A stretch of DNA of 64,000 bases. Source: Sporosarcina thermotolerans. GTDB taxonomy: Bacteria; Bacillota; Bacilli; Bacillales_A; Planococcaceae. The position numbers and the translations under genes were made by a program. The stretch's first letter is position 1. The number at the start of each line of letters is the position of its first letter. Below the pieces are notes generated by a model, which ran no database searches, had not been told where the DNA came from, and saw nothing but the letters and a program-made list of their open reading frames with translations. This document shows, piece by piece, positions 28,916 to 38,106 of this stretch. Location of the stretch: the NCBI RefSeq assembly GCF_030067815.1, contig NZ_CP125968.1:186001-250000 (forward strand), read 5' to 3'.

Positions 28916-28988
28916 AAACGATAAGTACATCAAAACGAATAAACTTGACCATATTAAGAATGTAAATTTGATATGGGAGGTTTTCATA

Positions 28989-29162
28989 ATGAAACAAGGT
29001 GCACACAGCAATTTATACACAAACCCAAAAACACCGGGGAATCGACAAGAAGTAAAAGAAGAGATTTCAATGGAATTGGCCGAGCTTGGCAACTTGAAAC
29101 CGAAGCATGAGCCGATGACGCAGAATGATCGCCAGAAGTCGGAGAAAGATAAATATTATTGA
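28989..29162 (+). CDS. 57-aa hydrophilic hypothetical protein
   Basis: Starts MKQGAHSNLYTNPKTPGNRQ; rich in K, E, N and Q with no hydrophobic segment, similar in character to small spore-core or stress proteins, but no family is recognised. The start is set by GGGAGG 8 nt before ATG 28989. A strong terminator follows within 15 nt, supporting a real transcription unit. Confidence 0.65.
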   Translation: MKQGAHSNLYTNPKTPGNRQEVKEEISMELAELGNLKPKHEPMTQNDRQKSEKDKYY

Positions 29163-29173
29163 ACTATGATTAA

Positions 29174-29208
29174 CAATCCTGCGGGACGTCATCTCCCGCA
29201 GGATTTAT
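29174..29208. terminator. strong convergent terminator
   Basis: Perfect arms AATCCTGCGGGA and TCCCGCAGGATT with a T-rich tail, between the small protein gene and the methyltransferase gene. Confidence 0.85.
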
Positions 29209-29213
29209 TAGAT

Positions 29214-29984
29214 TTATACCGTTTTTATTCTGCATACATATACCATCGAAACACTATTCGCATGCAATTCATCCCCATCCCAATCTCCAAATATATGTAC
29301 AATATCAAATCCATTCGCAGCTATGAGTCGTTCCATTTCTTTTGGAAATGAATAACGGAGAGAAATGCCATCTTGCTCCTCTGCTATTAATGTACTGTCT
29401 CTATAAAACCGACGATGCGTCCGGCAATCCAAGATTTGTGTCAAATGGTCATACCCATCACGATGGCTTTCAATTACTTGTTTGCCGTTTTTATCAACGT
29501 ACTTATCCTCGTACTCATCAACTACAGAGAGTTCCTTTAATACTGGATTTCGCGTATCGAAAATGAAGATGCCTCCATCCTTTAGGTGCTTGGACAGATA
29601 TTGGAATAAAGCATCCTGCGCTTCATTCGTTAGAAAATGTTGAAAGGAATTTCCTGTCATAAAAGCAAGCGAACTTTTCACAGGCAAGTTCAATTCCGTG
29701 CAATCTTGCTGTACAAAATCGATTGCTATCCCTTGCTCTTCAGCTTTTTGTCTCGCTCGTGCCAACATGCCTTCGTGCAAGTCAACTCCAATCATTTGGA
29801 ATCCGCGCTGAGCCATCGGAATCGTCAATCTGCCCGTACCACATGCCAATTCAATTATTGTTTGATCTTTTTCTGCCCATTTCAAAATGATGTTCAAGTC
29901 CTTTTGATATCTGTCATACAAATGATCATACATTTCAGGGTCTGCGTACTTTTCGAGGTTTTTTTCAAATATGTTATGACTCAT
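29214..29984 (-). CDS. class I SAM-dependent methyltransferase
   Basis: 256 aa. SAM-binding motif I IIELACGTGRLTIPMAQRG, motif II position MIGVDLHEGMLARAR and motif III region LAFMTGNSFQHFL are clear. The C-terminal lid is typical of small-molecule or lipid methyltransferases of the Methyltransf_11/25 group. Substrate unknown. Overlaps the DUF6176 gene upstream by 4 nt (ATGA), indicating co-translation. Confidence 0.88.
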   Translation of the reverse strand: MSHNIFEKNLEKYADPEMYDHLYDRYQKDLNIILKWAEKDQTIIELACGTGRLTIPMAQRGFQMIGVDLHEGMLARARQKAEEQGIAIDFVQQDCTELNLPVKSSLAFMTGNSFQHFLTNEAQDALFQYLSKHLKDGGIFIFDTRNPVLKELSVVDEYEDKYVDKNGKQVIESHRDGYDHLTQILDCRTHRRFYRDSTLIAEEQDGISLRYSFPKEMERLIAANGFDIVHIFGDWDGDELHANSVSMVYVCRIKTV

Positions 29985-30328
29985 TCTTTCATCACATTTC
30001 TTACTTTTTCAGGTATCATAACAACCTCTGTCTTCAAGTCAACTGGGGGAAATGTTTCATCGATACATTCATTCCAGAACTCCATATGCTTCTTGTCTAA
30101 CCAATGGTCCGATTGCTCTACCTCTTGTCCACCCTCACCTTGGACAGAATACCAATACAAAAATTCCTCACCGTTTAAGTTTTCACGAAAAATAGTCTCT
30201 ACATACATTCTTTCACCCTCTAACGTTACAAGAACAGCCTTCATATTTTCTCTTAAAAACGTTAGCCACTCGTCAACCCGCTCAGATTTCCCGCTCTTTA
30301 CCCGAAATCTTGTCAGCTCTATATTCAT
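29981..30328 (-). CDS. DUF6176 family protein
   Basis: 115 aa soluble protein; MNIELTRFRVKSGKSERVDE and FLYWYSVQGEGGQEVEQSDH match the layout of the DUF6176 group (dimeric alpha-beta-barrel-like). Function unknown. It starts 47 nt inside the end of the kinase-like gene and ends overlapping the methyltransferase start, making a three-gene operon. Confidence 0.7.
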   Translation of the reverse strand: MNIELTRFRVKSGKSERVDEWLTFLRENMKAVLVTLEGERMYVETIFRENLNGEEFLYWYSVQGEGGQEVEQSDHWLDKKHMEFWNECIDETFPPVDLKTEVVMIPEKVRNVMKE

Positions 30329-30842
30329 GATGCATTCCCCCTAATATACTGCTTGCAATCAATTGATTTTTTGCAGGGTCATCCCTTACAACTATCAACT
30401 TATCCAAATAAGGTTGAAGGAGCCCGTCAAGCTCTCCACGTTTTCCTTCAAACTGCTTCGTCCATTTATACATATTCCGTAGCATTTGAAAATCCGGTTC
30501 ATACGCACATTCTTCCACACCAATCACTTGCTTCATATGCCTGCTCAAAATCCGGTATTTCCGTTTCCATAATGGCGGGTCAAGCCAAATGATAATGTCA
30601 GCCAAATCCAAAAGAAGATGATAGGACGGACGGTATACACCTTCCGCAATCCAGCATCCTTTTGCATTCATTTGGTGAATAACTTGCACTTGCTCTTGAG
30701 GCGTTCGCTTCACCCGAATGCCATCCACGTTATGGTATACGACCGTATCCAATTCAACAAAGGGCAAACCCATTTGCTTTGACAACTCCTTCGCGTATGT
30801 TGTTTTCCCGCTCGCAACGATACCCATGATGAAGATTTTCAT
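30282..30842 (-). CDS. P-loop kinase-like protein (FlaR/adenylate-kinase-related)
   Basis: About 186 aa. Walker A GIVASGKTTYAKELS at the N-terminus and LADIIIWLDPPLWKRKYRI as the Walker B/LID region are typical of the 'topology modulation' P-loop kinase group. Start at the second Met (MKIFIMG), since the P-loop strand should start the protein. Substrate unknown. Confidence 0.75.
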   Translation of the reverse strand: MKIFIMGIVASGKTTYAKELSKQMGLPFVELDTVVYHNVDGIRVKRTPQEQVQVIHQMNAKGCWIAEGVYRPSYHLLLDLADIIIWLDPPLWKRKYRILSRHMKQVIGVEECAYEPDFQMLRNMYKWTKQFEGKRGELDGLLQPYLDKLIVVRDDPAKNQLIASSILGGMHHEYRADKISGKEREI

Positions 30843-30964
30843 TTTCCACATTCCGTTTCTAAAAAGGCTTTACTAATCAAATCTTTTGATTCACCGGAAA
30901 TCGGCGATAACACATAATAGCGATGGGCAATAAAATTAGCAGACCGACAATTCCCGTTCCACCG

Positions 30965-31717
30965 TCAATGAAATATCTGTTCCTCCGTTACTGAAAAGTA
31001 AAAAATAAACGTTCCAGAAATATTTAACATACCGTGCATTAAAGCAACCGAGTATATGGATTTACTTTTTTCGAAAACGTATTGAAGAATAATACCAGCT
31101 AAAATGCAAAAGATTGTCATGAAAACCAAGCCTAAATGATGATTCTTCCCGAAATTCAAATCGTAAAAGTATATCATCGGAGCATGCCAAACTCCCCAAA
31201 TGATGCCGCCATAGATAAGACCTTTTTTTCCGTACATGGACACTAAGTTCGGATACAAGAATCCCCGCCAGCCTACTTCTTCACCTATGAAAATTAGAAT
31301 ATTTAATATCGGTGCTAATAATAATTGTAAAAGCGCAGCTATAAGAATATTCATCAATAGCGAAGAGCCCACTTTATATGTAACCAAATCTTGAATTACT
31401 GTATTTGCTTGATCAATCGAAAACAGACTGGGATTAAGTACAAATGAAATGCCATACACAATGACCATAAACAAGAAGCTAAACAAAGGAGCCCAAATCA
31501 AAAACCTTTTTTTACCTAATCGAAAACCCAAGCCCGAATGACCAAATATAGGTCGTTTCAACACTGCTTTTTGAATAAATAATCCTGTTATTAACGGAAT
31601 CAACATAAGGAATGGTGATAACATATCCAACTCAAAATAATAAAACAATGTAGCTGAACTAAAAGTTAGTAAAATAGTTAAAATGATAAAGAAGAATACA
31701 GCACGATTATTATTCAT
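30965..31717 (-). CDS. CPBP-family intramembrane metalloprotease
   Basis: 250 aa with seven to eight membrane helices. Conserved motifs are EEVGWRGFLYP (motif 1), WGVWHAPMIYF (motif 2) and ALMHGMLNISGTF (motif 3), giving the Glu/His catalytic and metal residues of the ABI/CAAX protease family. In Bacillales such proteins serve prenyl-protein processing or self-protection from bacteriocins; no bacteriocin genes are visible nearby. Its start overlaps the restored end of the thioesterase gene. Confidence 0.85.
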   Translation of the reverse strand: MNNNRAVFFFIILTILLTFSSATLFYYFELDMLSPFLMLIPLITGLFIQKAVLKRPIFGHSGLGFRLGKKRFLIWAPLFSFLFMVIVYGISFVLNPSLFSIDQANTVIQDLVTYKVGSSLLMNILIAALLQLLLAPILNILIFIGEEVGWRGFLYPNLVSMYGKKGLIYGGIIWGVWHAPMIYFYDLNFGKNHHLGLVFMTIFCILAGIILQYVFEKSKSIYSVALMHGMLNISGTFIFYFSVTEEQIFH

Positions 31718-33022
31718 TACCCCAGCCCCCGCTTACCTGATCATATTTTATTTTATGCTCAGGGATACCCATCCAAAAGAAATCCAACGTCTTTTCCATG
31801 AATCCCTGCTTGCCCGGGCGATATCATATTTATTCCCGCCGGTGAAGGGACTGGCGGATACAGGAATGAAAGGAATACCAATCTCATGCCCCGCGCCTTC
31901 GTATACAAGATGATTGTATTCATTCTTAAAATTGTACTTCCGAAGCCTTTCCATCGCCTTCTCATTCAACCTGACAGAATCGAAACAAGCATCATCCGTT
32001 CCGGAAATCAACAAAATTGAGCCTTTTATCTTTTCAACGGGAATGGTTGCCTGTTCTGTTATTTGAGGGTCGGAAGTTAGATAGTCGTACCAGATGCGAA
32101 GCGGATTCTCCCTGCTTGCCGCATAGTTCTACATGTATTCGAAATTTCAACTGAATTGTCTGGGCGGGCATAAGGGATTGCTTTACCTTCATAGGTCCAT
32201 GAAGGAGGCAATTCTTTTTGATTCGTCCATGGAACGATTCCGCAGCAAACTACAGGCGAACCGCTTAATGAAACGACAGCTTTGATGTCTTCAAAGTAGG
32301 TTGCTGCTAGTAAAGCAAGTTCTCCTCCCTTAGACGTTCCATGCATCCCTAACCACCCCTCGGCAACTTCCGGTCTATTCTTCAGCCAAAGAATTGCCCC
32401 TTCTACATACTCAAGTGGTATTTCGACAAGTTGTTTAGGAAGGGGTCTTGTCCCCAATATCCTAAAGCAAGTACGTTGAATCCGCGGGAGGCTAATAAAG
32501 CAGCAGGAAACTCATAAATCCCACCTTCCGATCCTCCGACGACGATAATCGTAGGTCTTGGCGAGGTATTGTCAACATGAAAAATGTTCCTACCACCCCT
32601 TTTTCATTTACCGGGGTTCTTATCACGTCATCATCGATCCACTTGCGAGTAATGATTTTCGTGTCGATCACCTTTCCATCATTCTCGAGCAAGATTGTTA
32701 GGGATTGAGGTTGTAGTTTAGTAAAGACTTCCTTGGAGTTTTCTTCTGTATGTTTTATCCGCAAAGACCAAAACAGTCCCATTCCATCGATGCCTTTATA
32801 TGTACCCTCTATTGGGGAAATTTGCTGTAAATCAACGACGCCTTCTTCATCCGCCATATATGTCCCATGGGATTCCATAGAATAAATCGTACTTCCCCAA
32901 TATGACTTCCGTTGAAATCTCAAGGTCACATTCTGTCCACCACTTAGTCCTGTCACTCGTATACTAACTGGCCTATCAAGCAACGGTGATTCCATGTGGA
33001 TCTGTAATTGAGGCTTTTCCAT
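31710..33022 (-). pseudogene. BAAT-like acyl-CoA thioesterase/acyltransferase, four frameshifts
   Basis: An N-terminal Ig-like acyl-CoA thioester hydrolase domain (about 140 aa) is followed by an alpha/beta-hydrolase BAAT_C domain. Nucleophile elbow GTSKGGELAL, acid near GTDDACFDS and His in GAGHEIGIPF are present. Single bases restore the frame near 32577 (HVDNTSPRPTIIVV), 32447 (GQDPLPKQL), 32130 (NYAASRENPLRIWYD) and 31793 (SWKKTLDFFWMG). Restored length about 437 aa, normal for the family. Start 33022 lies just after the GrpB-like gene stop. Substrate unknown. Confidence 0.78.
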
Positions 33023-33029
33023 CAACGTT

Positions 33030-33557
33030 TCATCCCTTCCCCATCGTTTTCCTATACCAAACGATTGCTTCCCGTTCAATCTCTGATGCAAGCTGCTCTT
33101 TTCCTTTTATGTACGATTCAATATCATACGGAAATCGCATTGATAGCTTTTCTTTCAGGTTCCCATAGACCCTTGCCCTCTCTGGATGCACGCGAAGAAA
33201 GTCACGAAATGCAAGATGACGATCGATTTCCAATGAACCTTCACCGTAAATATGGACATGATGCGTTCGCTCATCCCCTCCTTTTTGGAAATAGCGGCGC
33301 CCCGGAATGCCATTCTCACCTTTCGCTTCATAGCCAATCGTTGCCATACTGTCGTTATACCAATCCACTTTCAAAATATCCTTCACAACAGGCATAATGT
33401 CGATGATCGGCTTTGCTGACAATCCGGGTACCGATGTGCTGCCGATATGGTGAATTTCGATTATTTCCGCACCAAATATCTCATGCAATTTAGCCGCTTC
33501 CTTTTCGAAATCAAGCACCCAGCCTTCCGAAAATGGTACAACTTCAACTTTTCGCAA
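33030..33557 (-). CDS. GrpB family protein (UPF0157)
   Basis: About 175 aa. The signature IHHIGSTSVPGLSAKPIIDI belongs to the nucleotidyltransferase-fold GrpB/UPF0157 family, whose biochemical role is not established; some members are fused to CoaE. TTG 33557 behind GGGGGGTG is the likely start; the upstream ATG at 33596 falls inside a terminator. Confidence 0.85.
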   Translation of the reverse strand: MRKVEVVPFSEGWVLDFEKEAAKLHEIFGAEIIEIHHIGSTSVPGLSAKPIIDIMPVVKDILKVDWYNDSMATIGYEAKGENGIPGRRYFQKGGDERTHHVHIYGEGSLEIDRHLAFRDFLRVHPERARVYGNLKEKLSMRFPYDIESYIKGKEQLASEIEREAIVWYRKTMGKG

Positions 33558-33576
33558 TTCGCACCCCCCCCAAAAA

Positions 33577-33612
33577 AAGGACCAACAGATTGGCATAATT
33601 GTTGGTCCAAAA
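33577..33612 (-). terminator. terminator after DinB-like gene
   Basis: Perfect arms GGACCAACA and TGTTGGTCC with, on the minus strand, a run of seven T. It separates the APH-DinB unit from the GrpB-thioesterase-CPBP unit. Confidence 0.85.
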
Positions 33613-33624
33613 ATTGTTTCGCAC

Positions 33625-34164
33625 TTATTTTTCTGAAGTACTCATCAACTTCTTAATCACGCGAATTTGCCCGCGGTGATTCAATTCGTCCTCAAACACA
33701 TGGAACCATTTGAAGTAATTATTTGTAGGCTTCCCATACCAAAATGGGGATTGTTCGAATAGCCACGAATCCGGCAATGTCCCAAAAGTGTCGATTGTCT
33801 TTTTTCTCGTTTGTTCAAGCTCTTCAAGGTAGTACTCAATTGGATTCCCTTTAATTTGTTCCCTTGCAGCATCTCCAAGATCCAGTGCAGGATTCAGTAG
33901 TTGGATATCCTCATCCGTGAAATCTCGGTTTTCAAATGTATCGATTTGATATGCTTTTTCAACTGACACCAGATGGGCTAAAAGCATGCCGATGGAGTTG
34001 GCCTCGTCGTTAATGAGGAAATCCAATTGGTTCACTGTTAGATCTTTCACTTCGGCCAATGTTGTCATCCTCGTATATTCCATCATGGTTGCCAATTTGC
34101 TAAACTCCAAGCTTAAGCCATCTTTTTGATCAATTACGTATAATTCTTGATTACCCATTATCAT
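33625..34164 (-). CDS. DinB-like (DUF664) four-helix protein
   Basis: 179 aa. Helical-bundle pattern with possible metal His residues in LLAHLVSVEK and VFEDELNHRGQIR, typical of the DinB/YfiT metal-binding superfamily that includes bacillithiol-dependent transferases. ATG 34164 overlaps the upstream stop (ATGA); the ATG two codons on (34158) is better spaced from GGAGGGG. Role unknown. Confidence 0.8.
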   Translation of the reverse strand: MIMGNQELYVIDQKDGLSLEFSKLATMMEYTRMTTLAEVKDLTVNQLDFLINDEANSIGMLLAHLVSVEKAYQIDTFENRDFTDEDIQLLNPALDLGDAAREQIKGNPIEYYLEELEQTRKKTIDTFGTLPDSWLFEQSPFWYGKPTNNYFKWFHVFEDELNHRGQIRVIKKLMSTSEK

Positions 34165-35143
34165 TTCCCCCTCCGCTTTAACCCATCTCTATAATCATCT
34201 ATTTTAGATTGTAACTTTTTACGTAACGCAGTAACCCATTGAGGATTATTCAAATCGTTTTCAACATCAACTATTCGAAGCAAACTAGCAAAAGTAATTA
34301 ATTCATGCAACCTTAAAAACATAGGAATCACATTGATTTCTCCATCTGTTACATGCATTTTACTTCTATAACCTTCAAGATAAAGTTGAAAAGATTTATT
34401 TGAAAAATCAACATTCCCTTCAAATAAATCACGTAAGGCAAATGCTATATCCGCTGTGTACCAATGTCCGACACTGCTCTCAAAGTCAATAATTTGAACA
34501 TTGTCGCCATCCCAAATTAGATTATCGAGTTCAAAGTCAAAGTGAATGATTCCATAATTGTCTTGATTAATTTCAAGAGTCATTAACCGTGTTTTTATCG
34601 CTTCAAGTTCCCTTCGCGCCAAGCTTTCACTTTGAGGCAAAGAGCTATTTAATTCGGCAAGTTGTTGAACTGTATCATTTCTCACACTGTGCGTATTCGT
34701 ATTTAAAAATTGCTTTGAGCAACTGTGGAGATTTCCTAAAGCTTCTCCCCATAAGTACAATTGCCTTTCCGATAGTTCTTCAATTTCATATTGGGTTCCG
34801 GACAGAAAGCGGAATACCACAGCCTGGAAAATTCCGAAGTCACTCTTCGCTTCTTCAACCATATTGCCATGCTTCGATTGGACAGGCATGTTTACTCTAA
34901 CCTCGTTCATCGACAAGAAAGATAAAAGGGAAACTTCCTCCATCAGCTTATTTCGATTACCGTTTGGAGTTACCCGTAAATGTATTTCTCACCGTTTCTT
35001 TCAAATACAAAAACGAAATTACTGCTCGCCCTCAAAAACTGGACCGAGTCCTGTTCAAATCCCCAGTTTTCCAACAAACTATGAACGAGTTCCTCACTTG
35101 CACCAGACTCAAGAAAGTCTCTCATAATGGACAATTTCATCAT
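34161..35143 (-). pseudogene. aminoglycoside-phosphotransferase-like kinase, one frameshift
   Basis: APH/choline-kinase fold. Brenner motif IIHFDFELDNLIW and metal Asp in VQIIDFESSVGHW are present. The visible frame starts inside the N-lobe at 34943. Upstream, MKLSIMRDFLESGASEE through ASSNFVFVFERNGEKYI reads openly from a double ATG at 35143 behind GGAGGAAGAG; one lost T in ATTTACGG (about 34983) breaks it, and restoring it gives YILRVTPNGNRNKLM. Restored length about 327 aa. Substrate unknown; homoserine-kinase-like or APH-like. Confidence 0.82.
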
Positions 35144-35221
35144 CTATTCTCTTCCTCCTATGATTGTGAGAACAAAGATGTCAGGATAACGAGCCAATTA
35201 TCCAGTCTTTTACGGATGAAA

Positions 35222-35250
35222 AAAAGACTATCGATCTACGATAGTCTTGG
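35222..35250 (-). terminator. terminator after 24-codon ORF
   Basis: Perfect arms AAGACTATCG and CGATAGTCTT followed on the minus strand by seven T. It starts 19 nt after the stop of the short ORF at 35269. Confidence 0.8.
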
Positions 35251-35268
35251 ATGAATGAAAGTCATATC

Positions 35269-35343
35269 TCATCGCCAAAGGAAGTTACATAATTGGACAT
35301 CGTGAATCTTATTGTTCTCGTATGAATTTAAAAACCGACTCAT
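35269..35343 (-). CDS. 24-aa peptide gene with own RBS and terminator
   Basis: ATG 35343 behind AAGGAAGGTGA encodes MSRFLNSYENNKIHDVQLCN followed by FLWR. A good ribosome binding site, a short ORF and a strong terminator 19 nt later make a compact unit typical of a small expressed peptide or leader. No signal peptide and no family match. Could be a regulatory peptide; not tested. Confidence 0.45.
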   Translation of the reverse strand: MSRFLNSYENNKIHDVQLCNFLWR

Positions 35344-35427
35344 GATATCACCTTCCTTTTACAAGAATTTCCCAACTACTTGCATTCTACTCTACATTCA
35401 GATAATAGTAAATGGATTTTTCAAAAT

Positions 35428-36288
35428 TTAATTATTCTCTTTCAATTTCCGTTTCCAATACTCCCACGCCTGCAAATACTCCTCTAAATCATGAGGATGC
35501 GCTTTTTTACAAATTCCGATCCGCGTATAAAGCTGAAAAACAACTTCTTCGATTAATCGTTGCGTATCCATCCGCACGTTTTTCAATAAAGCAAATGAAG
35601 CAAGCAACGTCTCCATATCTAAATCATCCGGAGAAGAACAAAATGCGTATGTAAAATCATAAATTAAGGGACCAATCAATGGGTCAGGATCAATCACGCC
35701 GACCAGTTGATTTTGATGAAACACAAAGTTATGGACACCCGTGTCCCCATGTAGGTAATATTTTTCTTCCTTAATTTCATTCGTTGCAAGTCGCTCTGCT
35801 AATTCTTTCATTCGCAAATAATCATCACCGGGCAGCAGATTCCCGACATTTTCATACGCATATTCCAAGCTTATTCTGTTGAACTCGAACCAGGATTGCC
35901 GAGGCGTCCCACCTACCCTGCCCCACGGTGCTTGTGGATTGCATTTTTCATAATGGTTGAACATCCCTTCAACGAGAAGCTTCATCCAATCCGCTTTCTT
36001 TCCACGATTGAAATGCGTTGTCCCTTCAATATATTCATAGAGAAAATATTTCTTATCCGAATCGACATCATAAAGATTAGGTAACATCCCAATACCCTTA
36101 TACGATTCAAGAAATCGTGCGACAATCCCGATATTAGTCGGGTGATCGTATTTTATAATGCAAGAAGGACTGCCGTTTTCTAAAACTGCATAAACCTGTC
36201 CATCAGTTGTTCCGCTCGTCAATTGTTTGATTTCTGCTTCGCTTCCAATAAATCCTTTGATTCGTAATTCAGCAATCGTATTCACCAT
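35428..36288 (-). CDS. aminoglycoside-phosphotransferase-like kinase
   Basis: 286 aa, complete. Motifs YYLHGDTGVHNFVF (catalytic loop HxDxxxxN) and VGVIDPDPLIGP (metal Asp). Belongs to the APH family; substrate unknown. Start 36288 follows GGGGGAGAT; the ATG at 36330 has no ribosome binding site. Separate from the APH-like gene at 34161 and only distantly similar to it. Confidence 0.85.
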   Translation of the reverse strand: MVNTIAELRIKGFIGSEAEIKQLTSGTTDGQVYAVLENGSPSCIIKYDHPTNIGIVARFLESYKGIGMLPNLYDVDSDKKYFLYEYIEGTTHFNRGKKADWMKLLVEGMFNHYEKCNPQAPWGRVGGTPRQSWFEFNRISLEYAYENVGNLLPGDDYLRMKELAERLATNEIKEEKYYLHGDTGVHNFVFHQNQLVGVIDPDPLIGPLIYDFTYAFCSSPDDLDMETLLASFALLKNVRMDTQRLIEEVVFQLYTRIGICKKAHPHDLEEYLQAWEYWKRKLKENN

Positions 36289-36399
36289 ATCTCCCCCATT
36301 CTTAATATGAATTCTCCTTGCACGAAGCAATGTCCTTTATTTCAAATAAAGGAGAATAAGATTTCAATGTCGAATATACATTCCCATGGAGGGATGATT

Positions 36400-37149
36400 T
36401 TGAGAAATGAATCACTAGTATTGAATAAAAAAAGTTGGGATGAGGTGGCACCGCGGTTTTTCGGGCGAAATCCTTTGCCTGAATATGGGCCGCTTGCGCC
36501 GCGGGAAGATGAATTGAATTTACTTGGTGATGTGTCTGGCATGAAGGTATTGGATATCGGATGCGGTAGCGGGCATTCTTTGCAATATATGGATCGACGA
36601 AGTACCGCGGAGTTATGGGGAGTCGATCTTTCAAAGACACAAATTGAAACGGCGAAGGAATTGCTTAAGGACAGCAAGGCGCCTGTCCATTTATTTGAAT
36701 CGCCAATGGAGGAAAACCCCGGAATTCCTTTTACGTATTTTGATATCGTCTATTCCATTTATGCGTTAGGTTGGACGAGCGATTTGCGTCAAACACTCAC
36801 TAATGTCCATGACTATTTGAAACCGGGTGGCATTTTCGTTTTCAGCTGGGAGCATCCATTGCACAGCCGAGCAAGCTGGGAGGGTGAAGAACTTCATTTC
36901 AATAAATCCTATCACGAAGAAGGGGCATATGATCATGAAGCTTGGCATGCGCCTGCGATCATGCAGCAGTACAGGGTGAGTACATATATAAATACATTGA
37001 TTGAGTGTGGATTTGAAATCGAGAAGATCATCGAGGACGTATCATTGACGGAGGAGGATCGGGAAAGGCATGTAAACCGGTGGTACTCGTTTGAGAAGGC
37101 GAAGATGATACCGACTACTTTAATTATAAAATGTGTAAAGAAAGGGTAA
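36400..37149 (+). CDS. class I SAM-dependent methyltransferase
   Basis: About 249 aa. Motif I VLDIGCGSGHSLQYM, then LWGVDLSKTQIETAKE and YFDIVYSIYALGW. Methyltransf_11 type, small-molecule or tRNA-modification substrate unknown. The start is taken as TTG 36400, 6 nt after GGAGGG; the ATG at 36394 touches that site and the far-upstream ATG at 36307 has none. Confidence 0.85.
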   Translation: MRNESLVLNKKSWDEVAPRFFGRNPLPEYGPLAPREDELNLLGDVSGMKVLDIGCGSGHSLQYMDRRSTAELWGVDLSKTQIETAKELLKDSKAPVHLFESPMEENPGIPFTYFDIVYSIYALGWTSDLRQTLTNVHDYLKPGGIFVFSWEHPLHSRASWEGEELHFNKSYHEEGAYDHEAWHAPAIMQQYRVSTYINTLIECGFEIEKIIEDVSLTEEDRERHVNRWYSFEKAKMIPTTLIIKCVKKG

Positions 37150-37169
37150 TCGAATACCCTTTTTTTATT
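37140..37169 (+). terminator. terminator after methyltransferase
   Basis: AAAGGGTA and TACCCTTT arms followed by a T run, overlapping the last codons of the methyltransferase gene. Confidence 0.75.
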
Positions 37170-37218
37170 TGTCCAAAATTCAATTCACATAAATTATCCG
37201 AAAGTAAAAACTCCCTTA

Positions 37219-37240
37219 ATTGAGAATGATAATCATTCGT
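37219..37240 (+). promoter_or_regulatory. Fur box
   Basis: TTGAGAATGATAATCATTCG is a near-perfect dyad match to the Fur consensus (core GATAATGATAATCATTATC), about 50 nt upstream of the flavin reductase gene. Implies iron repression of that gene. Confidence 0.85.
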
Positions 37241-37288
37241 GGTATATTGTATAGTATTGATGCATTTAATGATGTGAGGGGGATTATA

Positions 37289-38005
37289 GTGCAAATATAT
37301 TGGACTAAAATAAATAAGATCATTGATGAAACGTCTGAGGTGAAAACGTACCTGCTTGACTGTCCGGAAGGCTTTACCTGGGAAGAAGGTTCTCACACTC
37401 ACTTCGCGCTGAAAGGTTTTAATGCAGGAGAGAAGCCAAATCGTGGCCTGATTCGCCATATGTCAATTTCTACTTTACCGAATGAAAATTCGATTGGGAT
37501 CACAACACGAATCAGAAAGATAGGTTCTGAGTTTAAAATGACTTTAAGAAATCATAAAGTCGGTGATGAGGTTGCATTATTTAAAACTCATTCGAATGTA
37601 CCGCTTAAAAGAGAAGATAATAATGTTTACCTATTGTCGTCAGGTGTCGGCCTGGCTACATTCAGACCGCTTGTACTTGACTATTTCGAACGTGCAGACA
37701 ACGTCAATCAAATCCATTCATTGAACATCGATTCATCGAAGGATTTCCTATTCCCTGATATTTTTGAGTCTGCACCTGACAAGAAGTTCACATCCCAGTT
37801 CGTCGATAACCGTAAAGACTATTATGATGAAGTTAAAAATCTTACTGCAGATAAAGATGGACTCTTCTATATTGTCGGCAGCGATGAATTCCTCGTACAG
37901 AACATTGCAGTACTGCGCGAGCAGGGCATTAAGCCGGAACAGATTATGCTCGATAAGCGTGAACGACAACTTCCTGATTTCTTGTCCTTTGAATTGACGA
38001 ATTAA
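37289..38005 (+). CDS. iron-regulated FAD-dependent ferredoxin-reductase-like protein
   Basis: About 238 aa. The FNR fold reads as an FAD-binding beta barrel (IRHMSISTLPNENSIGITTR, where RxxS/T binds FAD) then an NAD(P)-binding domain (VYLLSSGVGLATFRPLV and LFYIVGSDEF). With the Fur box directly upstream, a role in reductive iron release from siderophores or haem, or in iron-starvation redox supply, is likely (inference). Start GTG 37289 behind GAGGGGG. Confidence 0.85.
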   Translation: MQIYWTKINKIIDETSEVKTYLLDCPEGFTWEEGSHTHFALKGFNAGEKPNRGLIRHMSISTLPNENSIGITTRIRKIGSEFKMTLRNHKVGDEVALFKTHSNVPLKREDNNVYLLSSGVGLATFRPLVLDYFERADNVNQIHSLNIDSSKDFLFPDIFESAPDKKFTSQFVDNRKDYYDEVKNLTADKDGLFYIVGSDEFLVQNIAVLREQGIKPEQIMLDKRERQLPDFLSFELTN

Positions 38006-38040
38006 GCTGGAAGAATGAAGTTGATAATTGGTAAATAAAA

Positions 38041-38083
38041 TAACAGGTGCATTTCCATGACATGGATTTGCACCTGTTTTTGC
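38041..38083 (+). terminator. terminator of flavin reductase
   Basis: AACAGGTGCA and TGCACCTGTT arms with an inner TCCATG/CATGGA stem and a T run. Confidence 0.85.
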
Positions 38084-38106
38084 TTATTCGGATCCATTAA
38101 CTTTCT

